A DNA stretch of 64,000 nucleotides from Lepisosteus oculatus (taxonomy: Eukaryota > Chordata > Actinopteri > Semionotiformes > Lepisosteidae), in contig NW_027168298.1 of NCBI RefSeq assembly GCF_040954835.1, positions 186,001 through 250,000 on the forward strand. Reading direction: 5' to 3'. Positions 32,283-41,889 of the stretch are shown piece by piece. Under the pieces are notes generated by a model that worked only from the letters and a program-made list of their open reading frames with translations, searched no databases and was not told where the DNA came from. Position 1 is the stretch's first letter; every line of letters starts with the position of its first letter. The translations under genes were made by a program, and so were the position numbers.

Positions 32283-33216
32283 TTTGTCTTACGTCTGTGT
32301 CCATGAATCCACCATAAGAAGAAATCTGAACAGGAGTGGTGATCATGCGAGGTCACCATGGAGGAAACCACTGCTCTCCCCCCAAAAAAAAACACCACTG
32401 CCCCTCTCAAGTTTGTTAAAGACCACATGGATGTTCCACAGCAACTCCTGGAACAATGTTCTGTGGACAGACGTGACAAAAGTTGAACTTGTTGGTAAAT
32501 GTGCACAGCGTTATGTTTTGAGATAACAAAACACTGCATACCAACTCCAAAACCTCATCCCACCTGGGAAGCATGGCGGAGGCTGTACGGCTTGCAATCA
32601 TCGAGGGACCGATGAATTCCAAGATGTATCAGGAAATTCTACAGCAGAATGTCAGGGTGTCTGCCTGTGATCTAAAACTTGAAAGACGCTGGGTCATGCA
32701 GCATTACAAAAACAAAGGATTACATCAACAACAGAGTGGCTGAAACAGAAGAAATTCCGTATTTTGGGATGGCCAAGTAAGAGTCCTGACCCCAATCCCA
32801 TTGAAGTGCTGTGGCGTGATCTGAAGCAGGTCGTTCAGCGCAAGACATCCCAAAAATATACATGAACTGAAACAGTTTTGCATAGAGGAATAGGCCAAAA
32901 TACCTCCTAACCGCTGCTCAGGTCTGACCAGCCGCTACAGAAAGTGGGGGTTGAGGTTTTTGTCATAAAGGAGGTTCCACTAGCTCCTTAATATAAGGGT
33001 TCACGTACTTTTTCCATCAATGACCTTGATTGTTTAAACCATTTGGTCAATAAAGAAACAGCAATGTCAAATGTTGGGCGTGTGTTGTTTGTGAAATCAG
33101 ACTCTCTTTATTAATTATTATGACTTAGATAAAGATAAGATCACATGTTAGGAGCCATTCATGCAGAAATCCACATCATTCCGAAGGGCTGTTTACAAAA
33201 GTTTTTCTCCCAACTG
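32283..33216 (+). mobile_element. Tc1-like DNA transposon fragment
   Basis: The plus strand shows degenerate Tc1 transposase: a CVHESTIRRNLNRSG segment, WTDVTKVEL (catalytic Asp region) and a SPDPNPIE-like segment further on. The 3' end terminates in a CAACTG terminus next to TA (33217), the Tc1/mariner target dinucleotide. The 5' part is missing, and the fragment meets the L2 fragment directly at about 32283. Right-arm counterpart: 54920-55851. Confidence 0.88.
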
Positions 33217-33310
33217 TATGTGAGAGAAAAGCAGAGACGCTCACTGAGTAAGGTGGGGTTGCAGCTTTGCAAATCACAAGGACATTTGTACGCTCAAAAT
33301 GGGACAGGAG

Positions 33311-33383
33311 CACCCCAGATGGGACTCGAACCCACAATCCCTGGCTTAGAAGGCCAGTGCCTTATCCATTAGGCCACTGGGAC
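33311..33383 (-). tRNA. tRNA-Arg (TCT; body of the CCT type)
   Basis: The body is that of tRNA-Arg(CCT), but loop CTTCTAA gives anticodon TCT, so it stays an arginine tRNA (AGA/AGG). The acceptor GTCCCAG/CTGGGGT pairs with two wobbles at the end. D arm, anticodon stem ACTGGC/GCCAGG and the T arm are intact. A T4 run lies about 13 nt downstream. Its partner at 54753 has CCT. Confidence 0.92.
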
Positions 33384-34800
33384 ACACTGGGTTGGGTCGA
33401 TCACGCTGATGAAGAGCCAGTTTTTTTTTTTCCTTTGCTTTTTCAAAGGGATCCCCAAAATTAGGAAAGTTAGGCAGCAGAAGGTTTACTGTGACCTGAG
33501 AAGGACCGGCATCCAATCACGGTGGTGCACACACACACGCTCTCACTCATCTGAGCTACACGGCTACCAAGATGATCTCAGGTGCGCCGAGCTGGTACGG
33601 AACATATTGAACTGATTGACGGCGAATTGTTTCTCAGACAGGCTTTTCACCTCTGAGCTCCCTGACTGACAGTAATCCGCTAGGTAGTGAAACAGTCAGC
33701 TGCTTCTAAGCCTTAAACAGCTGCATCTCGGCGCTTCCACAGAGAGATGATTTGAAAGCCAAACATCGCCCATTGGGAACACCTTACTATCACTAGTTTA
33801 AGAGACTCTTAAGGTCTTGCAGAGGTGCCTGTCTAATAGCATGCGCTTTGCAAGCTATAGGTGTTTGGACTAAGGCAGAATGCCTGTTAACAAAATGTTT
33901 TTCTAAAGGGGCCTCGCACTCTTTTCCAAGCAATGGTCACCATCCCCACCGAGTGTCACAATGTAGTCATGTCATAGGACATCACCTGTTAGTCTCCATT
34001 TGTCTGCCACCAACACTTTAGGTTACGGGGTCACAACCGCACCCCGGAGACCAGAGGAGCCGTTGGCGTTCTGGCGGCGCAGATTGGGCTGAAGGTGGGG
34101 CGCTTGAATCTCGCTGTTGGAGGCCGTCTGAAACTGACCCAAGCCTTTCCCTTGAATTAAATGTAAATAAGAAATGAACCCCAGATGCACATGGAATCAA
34201 TCACGTGTTTCCTTTGAGCCGTTTCAGAGACTGCTCCAGAGTTTACCTTGCACAGATGCGCAAAGATTAATGATGGGGGTGCACGCTTCCAGGCGTCTTA
34301 CTACTGTAGGGAGTGATTGAGACAATTCGTAGCTTGTGCTCATTTCCCTCTATTCCCCGTGTTACAGTGGTAGGATGACGTAAATTCCTGCTTCGACACG
34401 TAACGGGACTATAATCAAGTGCAGGAGCTGAGGGCTTTAGTTTTGTTTCGTTTTCCATGGCGTTCGTAAGCGCGCAAATCAAAGGCAATTCCTGCGTCTA
34501 ACACGAATGTAAATGCTTTTGAAAGTGCAGTGTGGTGCAGCTTGTAAAATCCTTGTCCACATTTTTGGTTTGTTGATGTTTTTTTCTGTCTGCCAAAGTT
34601 GCGTTTTGACATCCGGACTGGGGGACTTTATCATTTGAACGTGAAGCCAGCCTTAAACCCTCTGAGGCGTGTCTGTCTGCCGGCACGAATCTTGTGAAAG
34701 GTATTTTTTTTTTAACGGAGAGCAACTTTAAAAAGGTTTCCGCAGCCACCTCGCAGTCCGTGTTTGATTATAGGAGGAATACGGCGGCGGCGAGTTCGCA
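33384..34800. other. Array spacer, no gene seen
   Basis: Spacer between Arg(TCT) and Ser(CGA) matching 53337-54752 in reverse. 34200-34800 is the Ser-gene 5' flank found at 16250, 20430, 45000 and 61640. Short open frames only. Confidence 0.7.
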
Positions 34801-34882
34801 TTTGTCGTGCTCGAGTGGTTAAGGCGATGGGCTCGAAATGCGTTGGGGCTTCCCCGCGCAGGTTCGAAACCTGCCGACTCCG
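34801..34882 (+). tRNA. tRNA-Ser (CGA), weakened
   Basis: Ser body with loop CTCGAAA (anticodon CGA), long variable arm GGGGCTTCCCC and intact B box (GGTTCGAAACC). The outer acceptor pairs are lost (TTTGTCG versus CGACTCC) and one anticodon-stem pair is G-G. The partner at 53255 shares the altered acceptor. Function is doubtful. Confidence 0.8.
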
Positions 34883-35836
34883 GCGTCTGCCGCACGTCGC
34901 CTTGTGCCTGCACGGCAGAGGCGAAGTGCCGCTTCTCCTTTCCTGGTACTATAACAACGCGAAATCGCTTGGACCCGCTGCCATTGAAATCAATTCTTCA
35001 GATAACCACACATTTTGCGTTCGCACCTCTGGTGCTCTACTTATACCTTTGAAAACCTAATGAATAAAGCTGAAAGAACCGACACGATATGTAGGTGCTG
35101 GTAAAGCACGCAGTAAAGAACTGTTAACAGCAAGGGTTTCAGTGGGTTAACTGAGGAGAAGGCGTGATCGCTAATTGTTGACTTTTTATTTGGTGTTAGA
35201 AACACTCTTACTGTGCATGACGTGCAACAAATGTAGCCACAGAAATTGCATCACGCTTTCATGTATGCTATTGCAGACACCAACGTTGCCTAGATAGAAA
35301 ACCGAAATAGCCGTGGGTTTGCTTGCTGGTCTGAAGGATCTCTCTTCGAATCTCTATCATTTGTCAATGGAAGTAAAAGGCGCTGCAATCTCATACGTTC
35401 AGAATCAAACCCGCAGCTGTTGTTCGACTTTATTTCTTGACTAATTACAACTGAGTGTCGCATGAGCAGTTACATAAACTTGTCTGGTATATTTGAACAC
35501 AAATGCCGTTCTTCAATTAAAACTAACAGAACATTGTCAGGGACATTCAGTTCTATACAAACAAGAGACAGACAAGAGAATATTTCTACCGTTCATGTGG
35601 ACTACGTGTTGACTTACTGATCGGAATAATTGAAAGGTTCGGGCTCATAGCCGATGCAGTGCGTGCTAATTAGAACAGCAACGCTGAGCTCTCAGCACCG
35701 TACTGAGCCCAGGTGTTTTTCTAAAGCTGTCAGGTGCAGTTCATTTACATGAAGGAAATCTCTTACCGGGTACGATTACAATGCAGTAAGTAGCACAGAC
35801 TACTTAGGGAGTAGCCAGATGCGTTTAAAAACGACC
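34883..35836. repeat. Array spacer of the tandem unit
   Basis: Spacer between Ser(CGA) and Arg, matching 16905-17862 closely and 52301-53254 in reverse. Nothing gene-like was recognised. Confidence 0.7.
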
Positions 35837-35909
35837 CGAGCCAGGCAGGAGTCGAACCTGCAATCTCTTGATCCATAGTCAGACGCGTTATCCATTGCGC
35901 CACTGGCCC
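35837..35909 (-). tRNA. tRNA-Arg-type body with ATG (His) anticodon, otherwise intact
   Basis: The body is Arg(ACG): acceptor GGGCCAG/CTGGCTC with G discriminator, T arm GCAGG-TTCGACT-CCTGC perfect, D arm complete, and a T5 run after the gene. The anticodon loop is CTATGGA, so the anticodon is ATG, which would read histidine CAU (and CAC if A34 is edited). One C-A mismatch lies in the anticodon stem. It lacks the extra 5' G that histidyl-tRNA needs and the C35 that arginyl-tRNA synthetase needs. Its right-arm partner (52228) keeps ACG. Confidence 0.88.
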
Positions 35910-37069
35910 CGGTGTGACACTGCAGGACTGTAACCCAGTGAGATCAGCACTGCAACTAGTAAAATATTACCCCCGGTCCATTCTTTACCAAAAGTGAGAA
36001 AGACCTGTTTTCTACATTTTGTCTGTTTTAAAACCATATCTCAAACCAAACCAAGAGTCTGTCTTTTGCACTGATATTCTGATTCATTTCGATTTCAAAG
36101 AAAAAAAAACATTATCTTCCAAAGCATCATAAAATTGTCCCTTCTTCCAGACTACTTCTCTCTTGTAGTAGTACAGCAGACCTTTCCAGGTGAGCAGATC
36201 ACAGAGTCCGAAATATGCTTCCTCCATCAAGAAAAGTACCTGAACATGACTCTGTCTTCATAAAAGCGCCCCTGTAATAAAGAAATTAAATCCGAAATCA
36301 AGAGGGCAGTTGCCTACTGAAGTTCAAGAAGTCATCAATTTTAACCTAGCAACACATTAAAGGCTGCATCTATACAAGTACGATTCTAGAAATGCTCACC
36401 AGATTACGTTTTAAGAAGGAACTGCGCCTCAGGTTCCGCCGAGATCTTAACTTGGATGGCAGGATTCAGAGTCCGGAGTGCGGACTGATGGCGCACGGAG
36501 GGTCCACATACTGTGGATCCCTCAGTTTTCTTCCGCGTGTTTAAACCGCCAGCGTGTGACTCCCCTGTCCCCGTGACCTCATTGCTCTGCTCTCGCCTCT
36601 GTGCAGCTGAGCCCGACTCATGGTAAAGTGGAAAAAAGTATGCCCTCAACGTGGGATTTACTCTGGATCGAGGATAGATGTCACTTTTTTATCATTGAAC
36701 AGGATGTATGTGATGTGGCGACTAGTTTCAATTTTGTATCCTCTTTAAAAGATTAAGGACTGGGGTGAGCGTGATTTACCACCCTTTCAGCTAAGAACCC
36801 GACATGCGGACCGTTTAAGCTGCATAGACTCGGTTGTTTAACTCGTCTCCGTTAGCAGGGTTAAGGTTAAAGAAAAAAAACATTGCTGACTTCTTTTTTT
36901 TTTTGCCAGCCGCCAGCGCTGATTAGCAAGGTTTGTATTTCATGTTTTGCAAGTTGCATCCATTTTAAGAAAAACAAGTCGCGTTAAAGACAGGAAATGA
37001 ATACTTGCAAGTCTAGCCGTAGGCGGTTGTCTGTAAGGACCAGTTCTGTTTGAGAAAACAGAACAAAGA

Positions 37070-37143
37070 AGGCACCGCTGGGATTTGAACCCAGGATCTC
37101 CTATTTACCAGGCAGGCGCTTTAACCAACTAAGCCCCGGCGCC
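37070..37143 (-). tRNA. tRNA-Thr with GGT anticodon
   Basis: The Thr body is well kept (acceptor GGCGCCG/CGGTGCC, B box GGTTCAAATCC). The loop is CTGGTAA, giving GGT instead of AGT. The anticodon stem has a weak inner end (CCTGC/ATAGG). Position 8 is changed (GGGG instead of GTGG). The terminal T-run of sister genes is broken here (CTTCTTTG). Eukaryotes rarely use a G34 form of this tRNA. Confidence 0.85.
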
Positions 37144-37522
37144 CCAGGAGCATTATCCTTTTGCAGCCACTTGGACACACCACTCAGACACATCTGCATT
37201 CGGTGTGTGCTCCGCCTGCTCGCTGAGCAAGTTGCCACCTTTACATACAATAGCAATATCAACACCAAGAGAAAGGGTGACAAATGGCTTTTATCTGGAA
37301 CTTTTGATGTCCAAGGAGCTCAATTTGCTTTCTGTGTACAACAGGGCCACTGAACTCCACACTGGCCACTGAACCACAGCAGTGGCTTGCTGGCTTGACA
37401 TCTCCTAAGGAAAATGTTGAAATTGCATGTGGAACAGGAAAATGACCCTCGAGTACGAGGGAAAAAAAAGAAAAAGATCATCTGGAGCGCGCCAACCCAT
37501 GTCCGGACAGCCCAGTTTCATT

Positions 37523-37604
37523 GACAAGGTGGCTGAGTGGTTAAGGCGATGGACTGGTAATCCATTGTGCTCTGCAGACATGGGTTTGAATCCCATTCTC
37601 ATCG
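37523..37604 (+). pseudogene. tRNA-Ser-type body with GGT (Thr) anticodon
   Basis: A Ser(GCT) body with the long variable arm, but loop CTGGTAA gives GGT, a threonine anticodon. The anticodon stem ATGGA/TCCAT is perfect and the discriminator is G. Two acceptor pairs are mismatched (GACAAGG/TCTCATC), so it may be dead. If it were made and charged, seryl-tRNA synthetase does not read the anticodon, and it could place Ser at Thr codons. Confidence 0.82.
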
Positions 37605-37675
37605 CTCTCCATGTCTTACACGTTTGACGTTGGCCCTCCTGTTGTTTGCTCTGGTGCTAGAGCTGTACATTTTCT

Positions 37676-37740
37676 AGCGGTGGCTGAACATGGTATAGTG
37701 GGCCAACGTCGGTATCGAGCAGTGACAGTAACAGTACTTA
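37676..37740 (+). pseudogene. Truncated U4-derived sequence
   Basis: Matches the first ~65 bases of the U4-like loci at 15538 and 19708, then switches at GTACTTACTGCGCC into the Gly module (compare 39442). The U4 3' domain is gone. This marks a recombination junction between modules. Confidence 0.75.
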
Positions 37741-38603
37741 CTGCGCCCCATAAGAAATCGTTTGTCCCTGTTCAAAAGAGATTGTGCGATGTCCTGCAGC
37801 GTTCGGAAAGCAAACCTTTGACAGTTTGAAAAGAGGAATTTATTCTGCTTCCCGTGCCTGCAGTAGTTACAAAGTTGAACGTCTTTACACGATCTGCTGC
37901 AGTTTTCAGTGGGTGGGCTTTGTCAAATGGCTTGAAAAAATGCACTGTGTTTCGGCTCGGGAAACATCATTCATGAGCAGTGTCCTGCATGTTTTCTGTG
38001 TATAGCTGTCTTTTAACGCATACAGAATTCATTCGAAATCATTGATTTCTCCAATTAACAATGGTCCCTTTTTGAACCTGCGAGAAGCATTCTTTCCATG
38101 TAACAGATTTACTCCGGGGAAAGGCAGCATGACATTGAGAGTAGCTCAAGCTTTCAGCACCCGTATCGGACTGCATGTATGCAGACACCGCTCAGAATCC
38201 CCTGTAAGATTCTCCTTCAATTCCGTTTTGCAGTGCTTTAGCTCTTTCAAAAGGCTTCGCTTTGCTAGTCACAGTCCAAGGCTCATGACAGCATTTGAAA
38301 CCAATCCCCACTGCGTTGGCCAGGAAATGAACCATGGAAAGCAGCTATGGTCACCACTATACCACCAACGCATGCCCACAGGTGCCCTGCAGGACACCAC
38401 CAGAGAATGCTCACGATTTCGGAAGCTGTCTCCGGGACGTGCTGATTCCACACATCCTGAATAAATCATGATATTGTTAGTTGCTGTAGCTAGACGTTCA
38501 AATGAGTTTCATGGCCAGATGGACTGTTTCCTCCAGCGGTATAGTATTGCAGTGAGACAGCACAATGCCTGCAAGACTATGTCACGCTAAACGCCACAGA
38601 TTG
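37741..38603 (+). repeat. tRNA-Gly module
   Basis: Same module as 8165-8946 (inverse), 39442-40064 and 47010-47600 (direct). It carries an internally deleted Gly tRNA at 38312 and continues into the sequence leading to U4. Confidence 0.85.
38312..38371 (-). pseudogene. tRNA-Gly (TCC) with internal deletion
   Basis: Both acceptor strands (GCGTTGG and CCAACGC) and the D arm are retained, but about 12 nt of the anticodon 3' strand and variable/T region are lost and the T-loop is altered (TTCATTTCC). Only 60 nt instead of 72, so nonfunctional. Confidence 0.88.
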
Positions 38604-39024
38604 TGTTTGTCCGTTCGTGTCAGTCGTCCCGCAGCCACGGGAAGTGGGACACAAACATGCTGCAATGGTTTCAAGACGTTAGGATTTGTTTGTGCAACAT
38701 CCAAGAAGAGTACTTGTGGCTTGAATGTGAACTGTACGTGCCCGCCCCCTTTCCTCTGTAGTGCATGAGTTCCTCCCGGCATGCCCTTCGTCATTGTTCT
38801 GTCATCTTGTATTTAAAGGGTTGTATTTCTGCTGCTGAAAATAAGCAACGGTTTTCTCACAACGCCCTTTGTTCCCAACGGAGCCCTTGTCTGTCATGAA
38901 ATTCTTCAAAACCTCAAGCTAGAAGAAGAAGAAGACGACAAATATGAAGCGTTATAGCAACGACATGCCATGAGACGATCGATAACGATTTCCATAGGAT
39001 CCCCGCGGTTGCCTGGCAACCGTC

Positions 39025-39170
39025 AGCTTTGCGCAGTGGCAGTATCGTAGCCTGTGAGGTTTAGCCGAGGCGCGATTATTGCTAGTTGAAAACTTTTCCC
39101 AATACCCCGCTTCCGCCGGTTTGCAATACAATCGGCGAAAGCAATTTTTGACAGTCTCGTCAGAGACTGA
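39025..39170 (+). ncRNA. U4 snRNA gene
   Basis: Nearly the full U4 consensus: AGCTTTGCGCAGTGGCAGTA at the 5' end (stem II and U6 pairing), GAGGTTTAGCCGAGGCGCGA, the 5' stem-loop/kink-turn region, CCCAATACCCCGC, the central stem, Sm site AATTTTTG and terminal hairpin CAGTCTC-GTCA-GAGACTG. U4 pairs with U6 in the tri-snRNP and keeps U6 inactive until spliceosome activation. A 3' box follows at once (39177-39189), supporting transcription as an snRNA gene. It appears intact. Confidence 0.95.
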
Positions 39171-39176
39171 GCAAGG

Positions 39177-39189
39177 TGTTTAAAGACAG
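39177..39189 (+). promoter_or_regulatory. snRNA 3' box of U4
   Basis: GTTTAAAGACAGA fits the vertebrate snRNA 3'-box consensus (GTTT-N-AAARNNAGA) and lies 7 nt beyond the U4 RNA. This element directs 3'-end formation of pol II snRNA transcripts. A copy persists at 47577 without an upstream U4. Confidence 0.85.
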
Positions 39190-39441
39190 ATTTTGTCATG
39201 GTAACATCATGGTAGAAAGAAACAAGCTTGTTACGTCTCAACAGAAACGCTCTTTAGCTCTTTCAGCGTTATGCAGAGAACAGCGTCTGTCGAGATCACT
39301 TTTGAGTCAGCGCGAAACGCCGTGTGCTGTCAGTTTGATTTCATATTGCTCGTAGCGGCGCCCGGCTTTTGTCTGTCAAACGTTAGGTTGCGCTTCTTCA
39401 TGCTGCATCGTCGGCATGAGTGGAGCTTTTTAAACGTCTGT

Positions 39442-40064
39442 ACTTACTGCGCCCCATAATAAATCGTTTGTCCCCATTCAAAAGAGATTGTGCGATGTCC
39501 TGCAGCGTTCGCAAAGCAAACATTTGACAGTTTGAAAAGAGGAATTTATTCTGCTTCCTGTGCGTGCAGTAGTTACAAAGTTGAACGTCTTTACACGATC
39601 TGCTGCAGTTTTCAGTGGGTGGGCTTTGTCAAATGGCTTGGAAAAACGCACTGTGTTTCGGCTCGGGAAACATCATGAGCAGTGTCCTGCATGTTTTCTG
39701 TGTATAGCTGTCTTTTAACGCATACAGAATTCATTCGAAATCATTGATTTCTCCAATTAACAAGGGTCCCTTTTTGAACCTGCCAGAAGCATTTTTTCAA
39801 TGTAACAGATTTACTCCGGGGATGGGCAGCATGACATTGAGAGTAGCTCAAGCTTTCAGCACCTTTATCTGACTGCATGTATGCAGACACTGCTCAGAAT
39901 CCCCTGTAAGATTCTCCTTCAATTCCGTTTTGCAGTGCTTTAGCTCTTTCAAAAGGCTTCGCTTTGCTAGTCACAATCCAAGGCTCATGACAGCATTTGA
40001 AAACATTCGCAACTGCGTTGGCCGGGAATCGAACCTGGGTTAACTGCTTTGAAGGCAGCTATGC
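39442..40064 (+). repeat. tRNA-Gly module, third copy
   Basis: Direct repeat of 37741-38340, ending inside the Gly tRNA at about 40064, where ten filler bases lead into a Thr-unit flank (40073-40640). Confidence 0.85.
40014..40064 (-). pseudogene. tRNA-Gly remnant with TCA anticodon, 5' half missing
   Basis: The 3' half of a Gly(TCC) gene with T-loop TTCGATT and acceptor strand CCAACGC. The loop is CTTCAAA, giving TCA, complementary to the UGA stop codon. Sequence breaks off before the D arm, so there is no complete A box and no acceptor partner strand. Confidence 0.85.
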
Positions 40065-40072
40065 GCAACACT

Positions 40073-40640
40073 GGCTCGCTCCAGAATAAATCTCACGTCG
40101 AGGGCATATTTTTTTCCATTTTACCGTGAGTCGGGCTCAGCTGCACAGAGGAGAGAGCAGAGCAATGAGGTCACGGGGACAGGGGAGTCACACGCTGGCG
40201 GTTTGAATATGCGGAAGATCACTGAGGGATCCACAGTATATGGACCCTCCGTGCGCCATCAGTCCGCACTCCGGACTCTGAATCCTGCCATCCGAGTTAA
40301 GATCTCGGCGGAACCTGAGGCGCAGTTCCTTCTTAAAACGTCATCTGGTGAGCATTTCTAGAATCGTACTTGTATAGATGCAGCCTTTAATGTGTTGCTA
40401 GGTTAAAATTGATGACTTCTTGTATTTCAGTAGGCAACTGCCCTCTTGATTTCGGATTTAATTTCTTTATTACAGGGGCGCTTTTATGAAGACAGAGTCA
40501 TGTTCAGGTACTTTGCTTGATGGAGGAAGCTCATTTCGGACTCTGTGATCTGCTCACCTGGAAAGGTCTGCTATACTACTACAAGAGAGAAGTAGAGTCT
40601 GGAAGAAGGGACAATTTTATGATGCTTTGGAAGATAATGT
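40073..40640 (+). repeat. Thr-unit flank fragment without tRNA
   Basis: Matches 3439-3850 and 51470-52020. Nothing gene-like was found apart from the non-ATG open frame also seen elsewhere, which is broken here. Confidence 0.8.
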
Positions 40641-40788
40641 TTTTTTTTCTTATACTGAAAATGAAAGGTAGTTGTTTCTATATGGACTCAGTCTTTGGAA
40701 TTTGTATATATATATTTCAGTGATCCCTCAGCCATTCCTTCTGTATTGTAATTCAATTTCTCTTTTAAAATTCCTTCCCCACTTCTAG

Positions 40789-41769
40789 GACCTGCAGTTG
40801 CTGAACTCCACAATGGCTTCTATTGGAAAGTCTGTGACTGAGACCAAGTAAGTGTTCACTTTTTTATGAAACCATTATTTATTTAGGAGCAATGAGCAAT
40901 TCTTTTATAAATGCAATAAAATCATTATGCTCAAACTATGAGAGAGAAAATTAAGGATAATTTAAGAAATCAGTCTTAGCTTGTTTCTATACACAGATGG
41001 TATTATTTATTTTCAAAGGAAACCCGCGAGGATTCCCCTGGTGTGCAAGATGTACCTGAATACTCTTGATCAGCTTCCTGCTCACTTGAAGAGGGCGTGT
41101 ATGAAGCACGCCACGGCAGAAGAGATCAGGATGGCCTCTCAACAGGCGAGGGAGGACATGATGAATCACCTGAAAAACGGGGTCATCGTGGATTACCACA
41201 GAATAGAGATCGTGTCTGGTGAGGCAAACAGGATAGTGGTTGTAAGACTGCTAGAGTCCTTGGGCCTTTTTGTACATGGGAAGCCTGAAGACACATTGGC
41301 AAGGTGAGATATTTTTAATCTGTAAGGCTTCTGTAGTTTCTTTTTGAAATCATTGTTACAACATATTATGTAAAAGCATGTTGAAAAGAATCTACCTGCA
41401 TTCCAGCGGCCCTGAGCAAGAGGCCGCTGTCCAGGAGGAAGAGATGCCAGAGGCTGCTCTAGAAACTGAAACAGAAGCGGATAAGGAAGGGGAAGATGTG
41501 AGCTCTGAAGAACTCTATCAGCAGTAAGACTTTTTATTTTTCAGATGTATCTATTTTTTACTAAAATTCTAATTTGTCTTATAGGTATAAAATGTTTAAA
41601 CCGGTGTTTTATATCCTTACAGGCCCTGAGTAGTTAAAAAGTATCAGCAGGCCGGAAGAGAGTGGCCCAAGCTTTACTCTATAGAAAGCACTCCCTGGAT
41701 GCTCCTCTCCTGATTGGATTCAAACAGTACCTTACCAAGGATCTGGGAGTGGCAAATTATTCTCAGGAG
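40789..41769 (+). pseudogene. Incomplete multi-exon gene, unrecognised protein
   Basis: Four exon-like blocks with GT-AG borders: 40789-40847 (ATG at 40813, MASIGKSVTETK), 41019-41303, 41407-41523 and about 41623-41769. Frames join cleanly across the first three. The second exon encodes VCKMYLNTLDQLPAHLKRAC and a segment ending LLESLGLFVHGKPED; the third is acidic (ETETEADKEGEDVSSEE). The last block has an open frame (YRKHSLDAPLLIGFKQYL) but no splice phase joins it without a stop, and the gene then runs into AT-rich repeat near 41890. I do not recognise the family; a link to tyrosine-recombinase-like domains is a weak guess. It is the only plausible host or transposon-derived coding gene here. 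Confidence 0.6.
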
Positions 41770-41889
41770 GTATTTATTTTTTAAAGGCATTTAAAATTAA
41801 GTAATGGTATCTTCATTGTAAATGTTTTTATTTCTTAGCTTAAAATTCACCCATGTGAAATGATGTCAGCCATAAACATCATGACTCTA

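Larger units (their letters stand above)
27340..37615 (+). repeat. Left arm of ~10.3 kb inverted repeat
   Basis: Paired in reverse complement with about 50555-60770. Matching landmarks have nearly constant coordinate sums: Arg 28129/59990 gives 88119, Thr 29078/59043 gives 88121, Arg 33311/54825 gives 88136, Arg 35837/52300 gives 88137, Ser 37523/50653 gives 88176. The spacer is about 12.9 kb. The Tc1 and L2 insertions are shared by both arms and so predate the inverted duplication. Confidence 0.92.
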
